Origin: Paeniglutamicibacter gangotriensis Lz1y
GTDB taxonomy: Bacteria; Actinomycetota; Actinomycetes; Actinomycetales; Micrococcaceae
Reading direction: 5' to 3'
Length of the DNA stretch: 64,000 nucleotides
Assembly: GCF_000348945.1 (NCBI RefSeq)
Contig: NZ_AOCK01000004.1
Location: 248,001-312,000 of the forward strand
Shown here in pieces: positions 24,993-34,010 of the stretch. A program made the position numbers and the translations under genes. The notes under the pieces were generated by a model. That model did no database searches. It saw nothing but the letters and a program-made list of their open reading frames with translations, and was not told where the DNA came from. Each line of letters begins with the position of its first letter. Within the stretch, counting starts at the first letter, position 1.

Positions 24993-25442
24993 ATGAGCAT
25001 CAACCCCGAACTGGCAGGCCGGAGCTACCCGGCCCAGGAGCCCTATGTGGTGGGCCGCGAGAAGATCCGCGAATTCGCCGCGGCAGTGAAGGCCACCCAC
25101 CGGGCCCACTACGACCTGGACGCCGCAGCGGACCTCGGGCACAGTGACCTGTTGGCCCCGCCGACCTTCGCCATCGTCGTGGCCCAACGCGCCGACGCGC
25201 TGCTGGTCAACGATCCGGCCAGCGGCATCGACTTCTCCCGGGTGGTACACGCCGACCAGCGCTTTACCCACCACCGTCCCATCGTTGCCGGAGATGAACT
25301 GGTGGCCGAACTGCACGTGGATACCGTGCGCACCATGGGCGGCGGCGCGATGATTTCCACCCGGGCAGAAATCACCACCACGGCGGGCGAAGCGGTTGCC
25401 ACCACCGTTTCCTCGATCCTGGTACGCGGAGAGGAAGCGTAA
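24993..25442 (+). CDS. MaoC-like dehydratase subunit, N-terminal (FAS1-type/HadA-like)
   Basis: A 149-residue hot-dog-fold protein: MSINPELAGRSYPAQEPYVV, then LLAPPTFAIVVAQ and FTHHRPIVAGDEL, as in HadA/MaoC N-terminal dehydratase subunits. It lacks the catalytic D/H pair found in the partner and would form a heterodimer with the following gene, whose ATG overlaps this stop codon (TAATG). The pair resembles mycobacterial HadAB (beta-hydroxyacyl dehydration), but in Micrococcaceae, which lack mycolic acids, the substrate is unknown. GGAG ribosome-binding site upstream. Confidence 0.85.
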   Translation: MSINPELAGRSYPAQEPYVVGREKIREFAAAVKATHRAHYDLDAAADLGHSDLLAPPTFAIVVAQRADALLVNDPASGIDFSRVVHADQRFTHHRPIVAGDELVAELHVDTVRTMGGGAMISTRAEITTTAGEAVATTVSSILVRGEEA

Positions 25443-25882
25443 TGATCGACTTCAATACCCTTCAAAAGGGTGCGCAGATCGGATCCACCACTGTCTTCGT
25501 GAACCGCGGGGACCTGGTGCGCTACGCCGGGGCCTCGGGGGACTTCAACCCCATCCACTTCAATGAGCGCTTCGCCACCGAGGTCGGGCTGCCCGGGGTC
25601 ATCGCCCACGGCATGTTCACCATGGGCGCGGCAGTGCAGCTGGTTACCGACTGGGCCGGGGATCCGGGCGCGATCATCGACTACCAGAGTCGTTTCACCA
25701 AGCCCGTCCCGGTCGCCGACCCGGATGGAACCAATCCTTCCGACGCGCCGGGAACCGCGATCGACATTGTGGGCACCATCGGCGCACTGGACGCCGAGGC
25801 CCGCACCGCCCGCGTGGATCTGAGCGTCAGCGTCGAAGGCACCAAGGTGCTCATCAAGGCCCAGGCCGTGGTGCAGCTCTGA
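25442..25882 (+). CDS. MaoC-like dehydratase catalytic subunit (HadB-like)
   Basis: A 146-residue hot-dog-fold enzyme with the hydratase signature ASGDFNPIHFNERFA (catalytic Asp and His) followed by GLPGVIAHGMFTMG. Partner of the preceding subunit through a 1-nt overlap. Likely acts on enoyl-/hydroxyacyl thioesters. An MFS gene and murB follow; in mycobacteria hadAB sits beside secE, whereas here it is 29 kb away. Confidence 0.88.
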   Translation: MIDFNTLQKGAQIGSTTVFVNRGDLVRYAGASGDFNPIHFNERFATEVGLPGVIAHGMFTMGAAVQLVTDWAGDPGAIIDYQSRFTKPVPVADPDGTNPSDAPGTAIDIVGTIGALDAEARTARVDLSVSVEGTKVLIKAQAVVQL

Positions 25883-25935
25883 AACCAGCAGCCAAACCCG
25901 CGGCGCGCGCCAAGGCGGGCCAGGCCAATCCCGAG

Positions 25936-27129
25936 GTGCTGCCCTGGCGCAACGGCGTGCTGGCGCTGTATCTGGCCTCCGGGCTGAGCCTTTCCACCCT
26001 GGTCTCCCGGTTGCCGGCGGTACGTGACGCGCTGGGGCTCAGCCACGGGGAGGTCGGCCTGCTGCTGCTGTGCATGACCGCCGGTTCCTTCGCCTCGGTC
26101 TCGGTCTCCGGGGCCGTGGTGATGCGCCTGGGCTCCAAACGCACCCTGCGCTTCGCCGCATCGCTGACCGCGATCGCGCTGGCCCTGGTGGGGGTGGCCG
26201 CCGCCGGATTCAACTCGTTGGCCGCCACCGGGGTGGCATTGGTGCTCTTCGGAGTCGGGAACGCGGTCTGGAACGTGTCCTCCAACGTCCAGGGGGCGGC
26301 CATGGAACGGGCCCTGGGCGTACCGATCATGCCGGTGCTGCACGGCTTCTTTTCCGTGGGCACCGTGCTGGGTGCCGCGGCCGGCGCCCTGGGAGCGGCG
26401 CTGCACCTACCGATTTCCTGGCACTTCGCGATCCTCTCGGTCGTGGTGCTGGCCCTGATCGTCACCGGCACCCGGGCCTTTCGGGCCGATCCCTCCAACC
26501 AGGGCAGCGGGCACTCCAATAGCTCGCTGTTGGCCGATGGCTGGCGCGAACCGCGCACCCTGGTGCTCGGGGCGCTGGTGCTGGGCATGGCGCTGGCCGA
26601 GGGCGCGGCGGGGGACTGGGTGGCGCTGGCGCTGGCCGACGGCTATGACGCGATCAACTCCGTGGGTGCCGTGGGCTACGGCGTCTTTGTCACGGCCATG
26701 ACCCTGGCTAGGCTGGGCGGCGGGCAGATCCTGAAGCGGCTGGGGCGCGTGTTGGTCCTTCGGCTCTCCGCGGCGTCCACCCTGGCCGGGTTGCTGCTCT
26801 TCGTCTTTGGTCCCTCCATCCACACCGCCTTCGCGGCCCTGGTGTTGTGGGGCCTGGGCGTGGCCATGTGCTTCCCGGTGGCCATGAGCGCTGCCTCCGA
26901 TGACCCGATGCGGGCCGCGGCACGCGTCTCGGTGGTCTCCACCATCGGCTACGGCGCGTTTTTGGGCGGGCCGCCGCTGCTGGGCCTGTTGGCGGATAAG
27001 ATTGGCCTGCTGCACGCCCTGGGCTACGTGGGCATCCTCGTGGCCATCTCCTTCTTCCTGGCCCCCGCCGCGGCAGAAGCCAAGAAGAACCCTGGCACGA
27101 CCCCCTCCCCCTCGACCCCCAAGAACTAA
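25936..27129 (+). CDS. MFS transporter (YbjJ/fucose-permease-like)
   Basis: A 397-residue protein with about twelve membrane segments. It opens with LPWRNGVLALYLASGLSLST, has motif-A-like sequence MRLGSKRTLR and central LFGVGNAVWNVSSNVQGAAM, typical of the YbjJ branch of MFS. Substrate unknown. The first ATG/GTG in frame is GTG 25936; the frame is open back to CTG at 25879 overlapping the upstream stop, so a non-standard coupled start is possible. Ends in a Pro/Ser-rich tail, then murB starts 14 nt later. Confidence 0.82.
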   Translation: MLPWRNGVLALYLASGLSLSTLVSRLPAVRDALGLSHGEVGLLLLCMTAGSFASVSVSGAVVMRLGSKRTLRFAASLTAIALALVGVAAAGFNSLAATGVALVLFGVGNAVWNVSSNVQGAAMERALGVPIMPVLHGFFSVGTVLGAAAGALGAALHLPISWHFAILSVVVLALIVTGTRAFRADPSNQGSGHSNSSLLADGWREPRTLVLGALVLGMALAEGAAGDWVALALADGYDAINSVGAVGYGVFVTAMTLARLGGGQILKRLGRVLVLRLSAASTLAGLLLFVFGPSIHTAFAALVLWGLGVAMCFPVAMSAASDDPMRAAARVSVVSTIGYGAFLGGPPLLGLLADKIGLLHALGYVGILVAISFFLAPAAAEAKKNPGTTPSPSTPKN

Positions 27130-27142
27130 GGCGCAAACCACC

Positions 27143-28219
27143 GTGAACACCCAGCTGCTCGCACCCCTGACCACCACCGGCGTCGGCGGCCCCGCCGGCA
27201 TCTTCATCCGTGCGGACACCGAGGAGCGGATTACCGCCGCGCTCAGCGCCGCCGACGCGGCCGGGGAGGACCTGCTGATCGTTGCCGGTGGCTCGAATCT
27301 TTTGATCGACGACGCCGGGTACGCCGGCACGGTGCTGCAGATCGCCAACCGAGGGGTGGTGATCGGCAAGGAGTTATCCGACGGGCGCATCCGCGTGGAC
27401 ATCGCTGCCGGGCACCCGTGGGACGATGCCGTCGCCCAAACCCTGGCCGCGGGGCTCTCCGGGCTCGAGGCGCTCTCCGGGATCCCCGGATCGGCCGGGG
27501 CCACCCCGGTGCAGAACGTTGGCGCGTACGGCTCCGAGGTCGCCCACACGTTCCTGGAGGCCAAGGTGTATGAGCGTGCCACCGGGCGCACCACCTACTT
27601 CGGCAACGCGGGGCTGGGCTTCGGCTACCGCGACTCGCTGCTCAAGCGCAGCACCACCAACGGCTCCCCGCAATACGTGGTCCTCGAGGTGTCCTTCGCC
27701 CTTCAACGCAGCAACATCTCGGCACCGATCCGCTACCAGGAACTGGCCAAGTCCCTGGACGTTGAGGTCGGCCAGGGCGCCGATGCATCAGCGGTGCGCA
27801 CCACGGTCCTGGGTTTGCGCGCCTCCAAGGGCATGGTGCTGGACGCTGCGGACCGCGATACCTACTCCACCGGCTCCTTCTTCACCAACCCGATCGTTCC
27901 TGCCGAGGTGCTCGGCTCGCTGCCCGAAGGCACACCGAATTTCCCGGTGGACACCCCGGGGAAGGTCAAGCTCTCAGCGGCCTGGCTGATCGATCGGGCC
28001 GGCTTTGCCAAGGGCTACGGGCTCGAAGGCACCGACGGTGAGGCACTGGCCGCCGGGCGGGCCTCGCTGTCCACCAAGCACACCCTGGCCATCACCAACC
28101 GCGGGGACGCGACCAGTGCGGACATCCTGGCCATTGCCCGGGCCGTGCGTGCCGGGGTGCAAACGCGCTTCGGCATCGAACTGCACAACGAACCGCTCTT
28201 GATCGGCTGCGCCCTGTAA
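27143..28219 (+). CDS. murB: UDP-N-acetylenolpyruvoylglucosamine reductase
   Basis: The 358-residue flavoenzyme makes UDP-N-acetylmuramate for peptidoglycan. FAD-binding segments: TTTGVGGPAG near the start, VAGGSNLLIDDAG near residue 50, SGIPGSAGATPVQNVGAYG near residue 115. The catalytic serine is in TYSTGSFFTNP near residue 250. It is a type I MurB of normal length. GTG at 27143 is chosen because it begins the conserved fold; longer upstream frame lies inside the MFS gene. Co-transcribed with MFS and probably the next gene (6-nt gap). Confidence 0.95.
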   Translation: MNTQLLAPLTTTGVGGPAGIFIRADTEERITAALSAADAAGEDLLIVAGGSNLLIDDAGYAGTVLQIANRGVVIGKELSDGRIRVDIAAGHPWDDAVAQTLAAGLSGLEALSGIPGSAGATPVQNVGAYGSEVAHTFLEAKVYERATGRTTYFGNAGLGFGYRDSLLKRSTTNGSPQYVVLEVSFALQRSNISAPIRYQELAKSLDVEVGQGADASAVRTTVLGLRASKGMVLDAADRDTYSTGSFFTNPIVPAEVLGSLPEGTPNFPVDTPGKVKLSAAWLIDRAGFAKGYGLEGTDGEALAAGRASLSTKHTLAITNRGDATSADILAIARAVRAGVQTRFGIELHNEPLLIGCAL

Positions 28220-28225
28220 GGAATC

Positions 28226-29416
28226 GTGGGACACACCATGGCCCCCAAAGAACTGCAGCTCACAGCCGCGCAACGCAGAACCGTCGCCCGTCTGCGCCTG
28301 GCCGCCCAGGGACTGCTGCCCGGTATTCCGCCGGGCACCAGCAATGCCCCGGCCACCACGCCCGGCCACGTTCTTGAGGCCCTGGGCATGATGCAGGCCC
28401 AAGACCTATCCCAGGGATGCTGGGCCGTGGGGGTGCGCCTGCCAGGCTCGGGACTCAGCGATATCCATGCGGCACTGGCCAACGGGTCAATCATCCGCTG
28501 CTGGGGTGCGCGCGGCACCCTGATGCTTGTATCCCCGCAGCTGCACGGCACCCTGCTATCGGTGACGGCACCGCGGATGAATGCCACCATGGCCACCACC
28601 CGGGCGCAGGAAAACATTACCGAGGACGAAATCGGGACGCTGGCCCAGGTGGCGCGTGAACGCTGCGCCGGGGCCGGTGCCACCCGCGCGCAGCTGCTGG
28701 CATCCTTTGCCGCCTCCGGCTCCAGTCTTGCGGGGCAGCGCGGCTACCACCTGATCGTGGCCGTCAGCCTGCGCGGGGTGATCGTTCAGGGTCCCATGGA
28801 ACCGGGCAGCGCGACCCGGCAACTGTTCCTGGATGCCGCCGAATGGATCCCGGACGCCGGGCAGCCAACCGATGCGGCCGCGGCCCTGGTCCTGCTGGTG
28901 CAACGCTATTTTGAATCCCACGGCCCAGCGACGATCGCCGATTGCGCGTGGTGGCTGGGGGTACCGCTGACCCCGGTACGCGCCGCGGTGCGTGAACTGG
29001 GCCAGGGACTGGGCAGCACCGAGCTCGGCGGAGTCACCTACCACTATGCTCCGGCGCACGCGGAGCGTTGGGCGAAGCCGCCCGGGGCACGCAGCGTCCT
29101 GGCCCTGCCGGGCTTTGACGAGTTTTTGCTCGGCTACCGGGACCGCTCGGCGACCTTGCCGGTCGAGCACGCCCAGGCGGTCACCCCGGGTAAAAATGGG
29201 ATTTTCTTGCGCACCGTGGTCGCCTCCGGGCAAACCATCGGCACCTGGCGACCCGTTGGCACGGGCACCGGCAAGGGCACCTCCGGCAGCAGTACATCTG
29301 CCACCGGCGCGGCGCATCCCGGGGGATTTGTGCCCTTTGAGCCCGGTTTAGGACCGGTCCGCGCCCGGCAGATCACCGCCCGGCTGCAGTCTCAGCTGGA
29401 GTTCGGAAAGCACTGA
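28226..29416 (+). CDS. Winged-helix DNA-binding protein (HTH_42/YcaQ-AlkZ-related)
   Basis: A 396-residue protein matching the HTH_42 winged-helix family: GMMQAQDLSQGCWAVGVRLP with the Q-x-Q/D patch near residue 55, IIRCWGARGTLMLVSP, then PATIADCAWWLGVPL and LPGFDEFLLGYRDRS. Related YcaQ/AlkZ proteins are DNA glycosylases that unhook crosslinks or excise bulky N-alkyl lesions; whether this member is catalytic is not shown. Start GTG 28226 or ATG 28238. It ends opposite asd across a terminator. Confidence 0.78.
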   Translation: MGHTMAPKELQLTAAQRRTVARLRLAAQGLLPGIPPGTSNAPATTPGHVLEALGMMQAQDLSQGCWAVGVRLPGSGLSDIHAALANGSIIRCWGARGTLMLVSPQLHGTLLSVTAPRMNATMATTRAQENITEDEIGTLAQVARERCAGAGATRAQLLASFAASGSSLAGQRGYHLIVAVSLRGVIVQGPMEPGSATRQLFLDAAEWIPDAGQPTDAAAALVLLVQRYFESHGPATIADCAWWLGVPLTPVRAAVRELGQGLGSTELGGVTYHYAPAHAERWAKPPGARSVLALPGFDEFLLGYRDRSATLPVEHAQAVTPGKNGIFLRTVVASGQTIGTWRPVGTGTGKGTSGSSTSATGAAHPGGFVPFEPGLGPVRARQITARLQSQLEFGKH

Positions 29417-29474
29417 GCAGCGGGTCGGCACAGGCCTGCAACAGGTGGCCATAACGCCCCCAAAGTAGGACAGC

Positions 29475-29534
29475 AAAAAGGCCGGCCGCTGCCCCTGCCC
29501 ACCTCAATCGGGTGACGGGGCCGGCGACCGGCCT
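29475..29534 (-). terminator. Terminator of asd
   Basis: Read on the minus strand, GGCCGG...GCCCC pairs with GGGGC...CCGGCC with small mismatches, then TTTTT. Confidence 0.7.
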
Positions 29535-29555
29535 CACCTGCGTGAGGCTGCTGGG

Positions 29556-30674
29556 TTAGAGACGGCCCTGTGCGATGGCCAGCATGCGGCGCAGCGGCTC
29601 GGCGGCGCCCCAGAGCAGCTGGTCGCCCACGGTGAAGGCGGAGATGTACTTCGGGCCCATTTCCAGCTTGCGGATGCGTCCCACCGGGATATCCAGCGTG
29701 CCGGAGGCCGCAACCGGGGTCAGCGCGTCGACCGTGGCTTCCTTGGTATTCGGAATCACCTTGGCCCACTCATTGTCCGTGGCCAGCAGCGATTCGATCT
29801 CGGAGACCGACAGGTCCTCGGTGAGCTTGAGGGTCAGCGCCTGGGAGTGCGAGCGCATGGCGCCGATGCGGACACAGAGCCCGTCGACGATGACCTTGTT
29901 CTGCTCGGTGTTGCCCAGGATCTTGTTAGTTTCCACCCCGGCCTTCCACTCTTCCTTGGACTGCCCGTTGCCCAGATCCGCGTCGATCCACGGGATCAGT
30001 GAGCCGGCCAGCGGCACACCAAACTGGGTGGCATCCAGTCCGCCGCGCTGGGCGGCCAGGACCTTCTGATCGATCTGCAGGATCGCGGAGGCCGGGTCGT
30101 TCAGCTCGGAGGAGACGTGGCTGTTGATGTCCCCGAACTGGGTCAGCAGCTCGCGCATGTGCCGCGCTCCGCCGCCTGAAGCAGCCTGGTAGGTCATCGC
30201 GGTGCCCCATTCGACCAGGCCGTTTTTGAACAGTCCGCCCAGGCCCATGAGCATGCAGGAGACGGTGCAGTTACCGCCCACAAAGTCCTTGGTGCCCGAG
30301 GCGAGCGAGGCATCGATGACGTTGCGGTTGACCGGGTCAAGCACGATCACCGAGTCGTCGTTCATCCGCAGGGTGGAGGCCGCGTCGATCCACAGGCCGT
30401 CCCAGCCGCGTGAGCGCAGTTTCGAGTGAACTGCGGTGGTGTAATCCCCGCCCTGGGCGGTGACGATAATCGGCAGCTTGGCCAAGGTATCAATGTCGTA
30501 GGCGTCCTGCAGGGCGGGCGCGCCGGAGGCAAAGGCCGGGGCAGCGCCGCCAGCGTTGGAAGTGGAAAAGAACACGGGGTCGAGATTCGCGAAGTCGCCT
30601 TCGTCCTGCATGCGTTGCATCAGGACGGAGCCGACCATGCCGCGGTAACCGACAAAACCAACAGAAGAAGTCAT
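29556..30674 (-). CDS. asd: Aspartate-semialdehyde dehydrogenase, enterobacterial-type
   Basis: The 372-residue enzyme reduces aspartyl phosphate for lysine, threonine, methionine and diaminopimelate synthesis. Seen: NADP loop [14 protein letters not shown], the catalytic Cys in [12 protein letters not shown] near residue 135, and [14 protein letters not shown]. The pattern ([33 protein letters not shown]) is that of the E. coli form, not the shorter form paired with lysC in many actinobacteria. No aspartokinase gene is adjacent. GGAGAT ribosome-binding site before ATG. Confidence 0.95.
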   Translation of the reverse strand: MTSSVGFVGYRGMVGSVLMQRMQDEGDFANLDPVFFSTSNAGGAAPAFASGAPALQDAYDIDTLAKLPIIVTAQGGDYTTAVHSKLRSRGWDGLWIDAASTLRMNDDSVIVLDPVNRNVIDASLASGTKDFVGGNCTVSCMLMGLGGLFKNGLVEWGTAMTYQAASGGGARHMRELLTQFGDINSHVSSELNDPASAILQIDQKVLAAQRGGLDATQFGVPLAGSLIPWIDADLGNGQSKEEWKAGVETNKILGNTEQNKVIVDGLCVRIGAMRSHSQALTLKLTEDLSVSEIESLLATDNEWAKVIPNTKEATVDALTPVAASGTLDIPVGRIRKLEMGPKYISAFTVGDQLLWGAAEPLRRMLAIAQGRL

Positions 30675-30739
30675 ATCTCCAGCTTAAGGGGTCAACGGCG
30701 CGGGCCGGACATTGGGTTACGTGCCTGCCCAATGCCGGG

Positions 30740-31210
30740 CTACGGCAGGTTCAGATTCGCGCCCAACAACGGCTTGGGCAGCTTCCGGGCCTTGCGCAGC
30801 TTGCGGGCACGGTGCTCGGCTAAGCCCAGGTGCATGAAGTACCAGGCGAGGGCGGCACCGAACGCCGCAAGAAAGCACAGCCCGACTCGCTCACCGGTGG
30901 TGGCGTCCTGCACACCAAACATGAAGCTGGCCAGCGCCAGGGCACCAATCCAGCACAGTGTCCCGGCAATAAGCATGCCGGGGCCGGTGCTGATCTTTGC
31001 CCCCGAACCTCCGGTCACGAAGCCGATCTCCTCGCGCCTGTAGCTGAACAGCTCACCGTCAACGGTGCGCAGCAGGTGAGGTTTTTCGCCCGCGGCCCGA
31101 AGCTCTTCGTGGGCCAGCATAACGACCCTGTCGCGTTCATCACGTGCAGGGTCGTAGTACCTGAACATCGACTTTTTGGCTTGGGGTGGCTCCGGCGGGC
31201 GCTGGCTCAT
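30740..31210 (-). CDS. Two-helix membrane protein, unknown function
   Basis: 156 residues. A polar N-terminal domain (about 1-75) precedes two hydrophobic segments, MLIAGTLCWIGALALASFMF and GLCFLAAFGAALAWYF, and a basic tail. Its start codon overlaps the stop of the next upstream gene by 4 nt, and the same pattern links four genes thyA-folA-small ORF-this one. No family recognised. Confidence 0.75.
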   Translation of the reverse strand: MSQRPPEPPQAKKSMFRYYDPARDERDRVVMLAHEELRAAGEKPHLLRTVDGELFSYRREEIGFVTGGSGAKISTGPGMLIAGTLCWIGALALASFMFGVQDATTGERVGLCFLAAFGAALAWYFMHLGLAEHRARKLRKARKLPKPLLGANLNLP

Positions 31211-31452
31211 TTGACCGGGTTTTCACCCTCTTCGGCCAGCAGTGCCTTGCGTATGCCCACCAGCTTGAGCGAGCCGAAGGCGAAGATTTGAGTGAAGACC
31301 AGCAGCAGCACCAGGCCCATGATCTTGGACCCGGTCAGGACCATGAACAGGCCCAGCCCGGCGAAGATCAGCGCGAACAGCGGGAAGAGCATATAGCCGA
31401 GCACAAAGAGTCCCTCGGGGCTGGTTTTCAGCGCGTTGATGGCGTCCTTCAT
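31207..31452 (-). CDS. Small two-helix membrane protein, unknown function
   Basis: 81 residues starting [16 protein letters not shown]. Two hydrophobic helices, FVLGYMLFPLFALIFAGLGL and IMGLVLLLVFTQIFAFGSL. ATG 31452 overlaps the folA stop as ATGA and is preferred over the in-frame start five codons upstream. It overlaps the following gene by 4 nt as well, so translation is probably coupled along the operon. Confidence 0.75.
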   Translation of the reverse strand: MKDAINALKTSPEGLFVLGYMLFPLFALIFAGLGLFMVLTGSKIMGLVLLLVFTQIFAFGSLKLVGIRKALLAEEGENPVK

Positions 31453-32021
31453 GCCTTCTGCTCCCATGCCTCGACGCGGTACTGCGTGCCGTTGGCAGCG
31501 GTGAGCCAGCCGGAATCCGGTTCCGAGAGCATCTTGCTCCAGGACGCACCCAGTACCGGGGCGGTGGTGTCGCCCTGGGGGGAGACGTTGATGATGGTCT
31601 TGACGGCCAGGTGGGCCAACGGTGAGAACGCGGTGTAGATTTCGCCGCCGCCGATGACCCAGATTTCCTGGGCGCCCTCGGCCGCGCGGGCTGCCTTCAG
31701 TGCGGCCTCGGTGCTGGCCACCGGCACCGCTCCTGCGCCGCGCAGCGCGGCGTGGCGGGTTTCATCTCGGGTGATCACGATGTTGGTACGCCCGGGCAGC
31801 GGGCGGAACCTGTCCGGGAACGACTCCCAGGTTTTACGTCCCATGATCACCGGGTGTCCGGCGGTGGTGGCCTTGAAGTGGGCCAGGTCCTCGGGCAGGG
31901 ACCAGGGCATGGCGCCGTCTGCGCCGATGATGCCGTCGGCTGCTTCGGCCCAGATCATGCCGATGCGTTCGAGGGCGGTGGTTTCGGCGCGGTGTCCGGC
32001 GCTGTTGTCTTGGTTGCTCAT
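31449..32021 (-). CDS. folA: Dihydrofolate reductase
   Basis: The 190-residue enzyme regenerates tetrahydrofolate with NADPH. After a 20-residue polar extension come [32 protein letters not shown] (catalytic acidic residue), [20 protein letters not shown] and [13 protein letters not shown]. The start overlaps the thyA stop (ATGA), matching function: ThyA consumes methylene-tetrahydrofolate and releases dihydrofolate. Confidence 0.95.
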   Translation of the reverse strand: MSNQDNSAGHRAETTALERIGMIWAEAADGIIGADGAMPWSLPEDLAHFKATTAGHPVIMGRKTWESFPDRFRPLPGRTNIVITRDETRHAALRGAGAVPVASTEAALKAARAAEGAQEIWVIGGGEIYTAFSPLAHLAVKTIINVSPQGDTTAPVLGASWSKMLSEPDSGWLTAANGTQYRVEAWEQKA

Positions 32022-32833
32022 ACGGCGATGGGGGCCTTAATCGTCGGGTGGTGTTGGTAATCCTCGATCACGAAGTCCTCGAGGGTGTAGTCGAAGATCG
32101 AATCGGGGGTGCGGGTGATGCGCAGGCGTGGGTACGGGTAGGGTTCCCGGGTCAGCTGCTCGGTGACCTGTTCGATGTGGTTGTCGTAGATGTGGGTGTC
32201 CCCGCCGGTCCAGATGAACTCGCCGGGTTGCAGGCCGAGCTGGTCGGCCATCATGCAAGTCAGCAGCGAGTACGATGCGATGTTGAATGGGACGCCCAGG
32301 AACATGTCGGCGCTGCGCTGGTAGAGCTGGCAGGAGAGTATGCCGTCGGCCACATAGAACTGGAAGAACGCGTGGCAGGGCGGCAGCGCCATGTTCTGGA
32401 CCTCGGCGACGTTCCAGGCCGAGACGATGTGCCGGCGTGAATCCGGGTTGCTGCGCAGCGAATCCATGACCTGGGTGATCTGGTCGATGTGGGATCCGTC
32501 CGCGGTGGGCCAGGAGCGCCACTGTACCCCGTAGACCGGTCCCAGTTCGCCGTTTTCATCGGCCCACTGATCCCAGATCTTCACCCCGTTCTCACGCAGG
32601 TAGGAGGTGTTTGAATCCCCGCGCAGGAACCAGAGCAGTTCCACGGCCACGGACTTGAAGTGCACCCGCTTGGTGGTGATCAGCGGGAAGGATTCGGAGA
32701 GGTCAAAGCGCATTTGTCGGCCAAACACACTTGAGGTTCCGGTGCCGGTCCTATCGCCCTTGGCGGTGCCATGGGCCAGGACGTCACGCAGCAGGTCTTC
32801 ATACGGGGTTTGAACCGTCGGTTGAATCGTCAC
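32018..32833 (-). CDS. thyA: Thymidylate synthase
   Basis: The 271-residue enzyme methylates dUMP to dTMP. Conserved: [18 protein letters not shown] (dUMP phosphate loop), the catalytic Cys in [12 protein letters not shown] near residue 153, [17 protein letters not shown], and [11 protein letters not shown]. The start is GTG 32833; TAGACT ends exactly 6 nt before it and no ribosome-binding site is present, so this message is probably leaderless. It leads a four-gene overlapping operon. Confidence 0.95.
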   Translation of the reverse strand: MTIQPTVQTPYEDLLRDVLAHGTAKGDRTGTGTSSVFGRQMRFDLSESFPLITTKRVHFKSVAVELLWFLRGDSNTSYLRENGVKIWDQWADENGELGPVYGVQWRSWPTADGSHIDQITQVMDSLRSNPDSRRHIVSAWNVAEVQNMALPPCHAFFQFYVADGILSCQLYQRSADMFLGVPFNIASYSLLTCMMADQLGLQPGEFIWTGGDTHIYDNHIEQVTEQLTREPYPYPRLRITRTPDSIFDYTLEDFVIEDYQHHPTIKAPIAV

Positions 32834-32839
32834 CGCATC

Positions 32840-32845
32840 AGTCTA
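32840..32845 (-). promoter_or_regulatory. -10 box for leaderless thyA
   Basis: On the minus strand TAGACT is followed by GATGCG and then the GTG start at 32833. Confidence 0.65.
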
Positions 32846-32861
32846 ACCGCGGCCCGAGCGA

Positions 32862-33620
32862 TCAGGAGGGGATCAACGCCATGGACAATACAAATGCGCT
32901 CATGATCACCACAAAACCGATGGCGATTAATTTTCCCGTGCGGTGTCCCACATTGATGGTGCTGCCGGATCCCATCCCGGAGCGCTGCGGTACCAAGATG
33001 GCCGGGTCTGCCGGATCGTTGTAGAGGATCCCCGAGATCCACAGTGCATCTTCGCGTGCCTCGTCGTCGCTGGGTGCCAGACCCAGTTCGGCGGCCCGGG
33101 CCCGTCCCCAGCGGGCACCGAGCCAGTACAGCAGCAGGGCCAGCGGCAGTAGCAGCGCGGATCCGATGGCCAAGGGCCACATCGGCATGGAGATACCACC
33201 GTGGATCCCGGCGAGGAATCCGTCGCTGACCACAGTGACGATACCGAGTCCGATCAACCCCATGAGCATGGCGGTGGAACGGATCATGGCGATGCGCCCG
33301 ATACTCTTCCACGCGCTGGCCTCCGGGTCCGATGGCAGCATCGCCCCGAGCACCACCGCCAGAAATGCCAGAAACACCACGACCGCGGCACCGATAAACA
33401 GCGGCATGAACACCGTGCCGATGCTCTTGGCGGAGAATTCGTCGGGCAGCCCATCGGCACCCCAATGAGTCGGCACGGAATCGGGTAGGCCCGCGTAAGC
33501 GCGCGCTCCCAGCAGCGCGCAGGCCCCGAGCAGCATCAGTGCCGCGGTAAAGAAAAGCCAAGGCCAATGCCGGCCTCGCAAGGGCGGGAGGGTGTCGGCC
33601 GTGGGATCGTACATCGTCAT
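32862..33620 (-). CDS. DUF1648-type membrane protein with C-terminal DUF5808-like region
   Basis: A 252-residue protein with about five membrane helices. The DUF1648 signature is ARAYAGLPDSVPTHWGADG with LPDEFSAKS following. After the last inner helices, a conserved-looking cytoplasmic stretch (EDALWISGILYNDPADPAIL, then VPQRSGMGSG) fits the DUF5808 pattern seen in such proteins. Related SdpI-type proteins act in peptide toxin immunity, but that role is not established here. It is downstream of a GntR regulator and also has its own TAGGCT box 6 nt before ATG. Confidence 0.78.
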   Translation of the reverse strand: MTMYDPTADTLPPLRGRHWPWLFFTAALMLLGACALLGARAYAGLPDSVPTHWGADGLPDEFSAKSIGTVFMPLFIGAAVVVFLAFLAVVLGAMLPSDPEASAWKSIGRIAMIRSTAMLMGLIGLGIVTVVSDGFLAGIHGGISMPMWPLAIGSALLLPLALLLYWLGARWGRARAAELGLAPSDDEAREDALWISGILYNDPADPAILVPQRSGMGSGSTINVGHRTGKLIAIGFVVIMSAFVLSMALIPS

Positions 33621-33626
33621 GAGCTG

Positions 33627-33632
33627 AGCCTA
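33627..33632 (-). promoter_or_regulatory. -10 box for leaderless DUF1648 gene
   Basis: TAGGCT on the minus strand, then CAGCTC and ATG at 33620; it overlaps the stop of the GntR gene. Confidence 0.6.
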
Positions 33633-34010
33633 TCCGGTGGCCCGAAGCCTGCCCTGGAGCAGCGAGAGCAAGGTGGCATCCTCGATGCCTGCGGCGCGCG
33701 AAGCGGTGATGAGTTCACTGATCCGCAACTTGATTTCCTCCTCGGCTGCTAGCTTGCTGCCCGAGGGGGTGTGGGTCACCACGGTGCCGAGCCTGCGCCG
33801 GGATTCGATCAGCCCCAGGGCCTCGAGTTCCTTGTAGGCCCGGGCGACGGTCCCGGTGGCCACTCCCAGGTCCGTGGCCAGCGCCCGCACCGTGGGTAGG
33901 CGGGAGCCGTTGGCCAGCTGACCCACGGCGATCAGTGAGGCGATCTGCGTGCGGATCTGTTCGAACGGCGGAGTGGCGTCGCGTAAATCGACGGTGACTA
34001 GGACGCTCAA
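33630..34010 (-). CDS. GntR-family regulator, YtrA subfamily
   Basis: 126 residues, short as in the YtrA subfamily: a winged helix (PPFEQIRTQIASLIAVGQLA, LPTVRALATDLGVATGTVAR, AYKELEALGLIESRRR) and a short helical C-terminal region without a ligand domain. YtrA proteins usually repress their own membrane-transport operons. The start overlaps the stop of the large membrane protein gene by 4 nt. A palindrome upstream of that operon is its likely operator. Confidence 0.88.
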   Translation of the reverse strand: MSVLVTVDLRDATPPFEQIRTQIASLIAVGQLANGSRLPTVRALATDLGVATGTVARAYKELEALGLIESRRRLGTVVTHTPSGSKLAAEEEIKLRISELITASRAAGIEDATLLSLLQGRLRATG

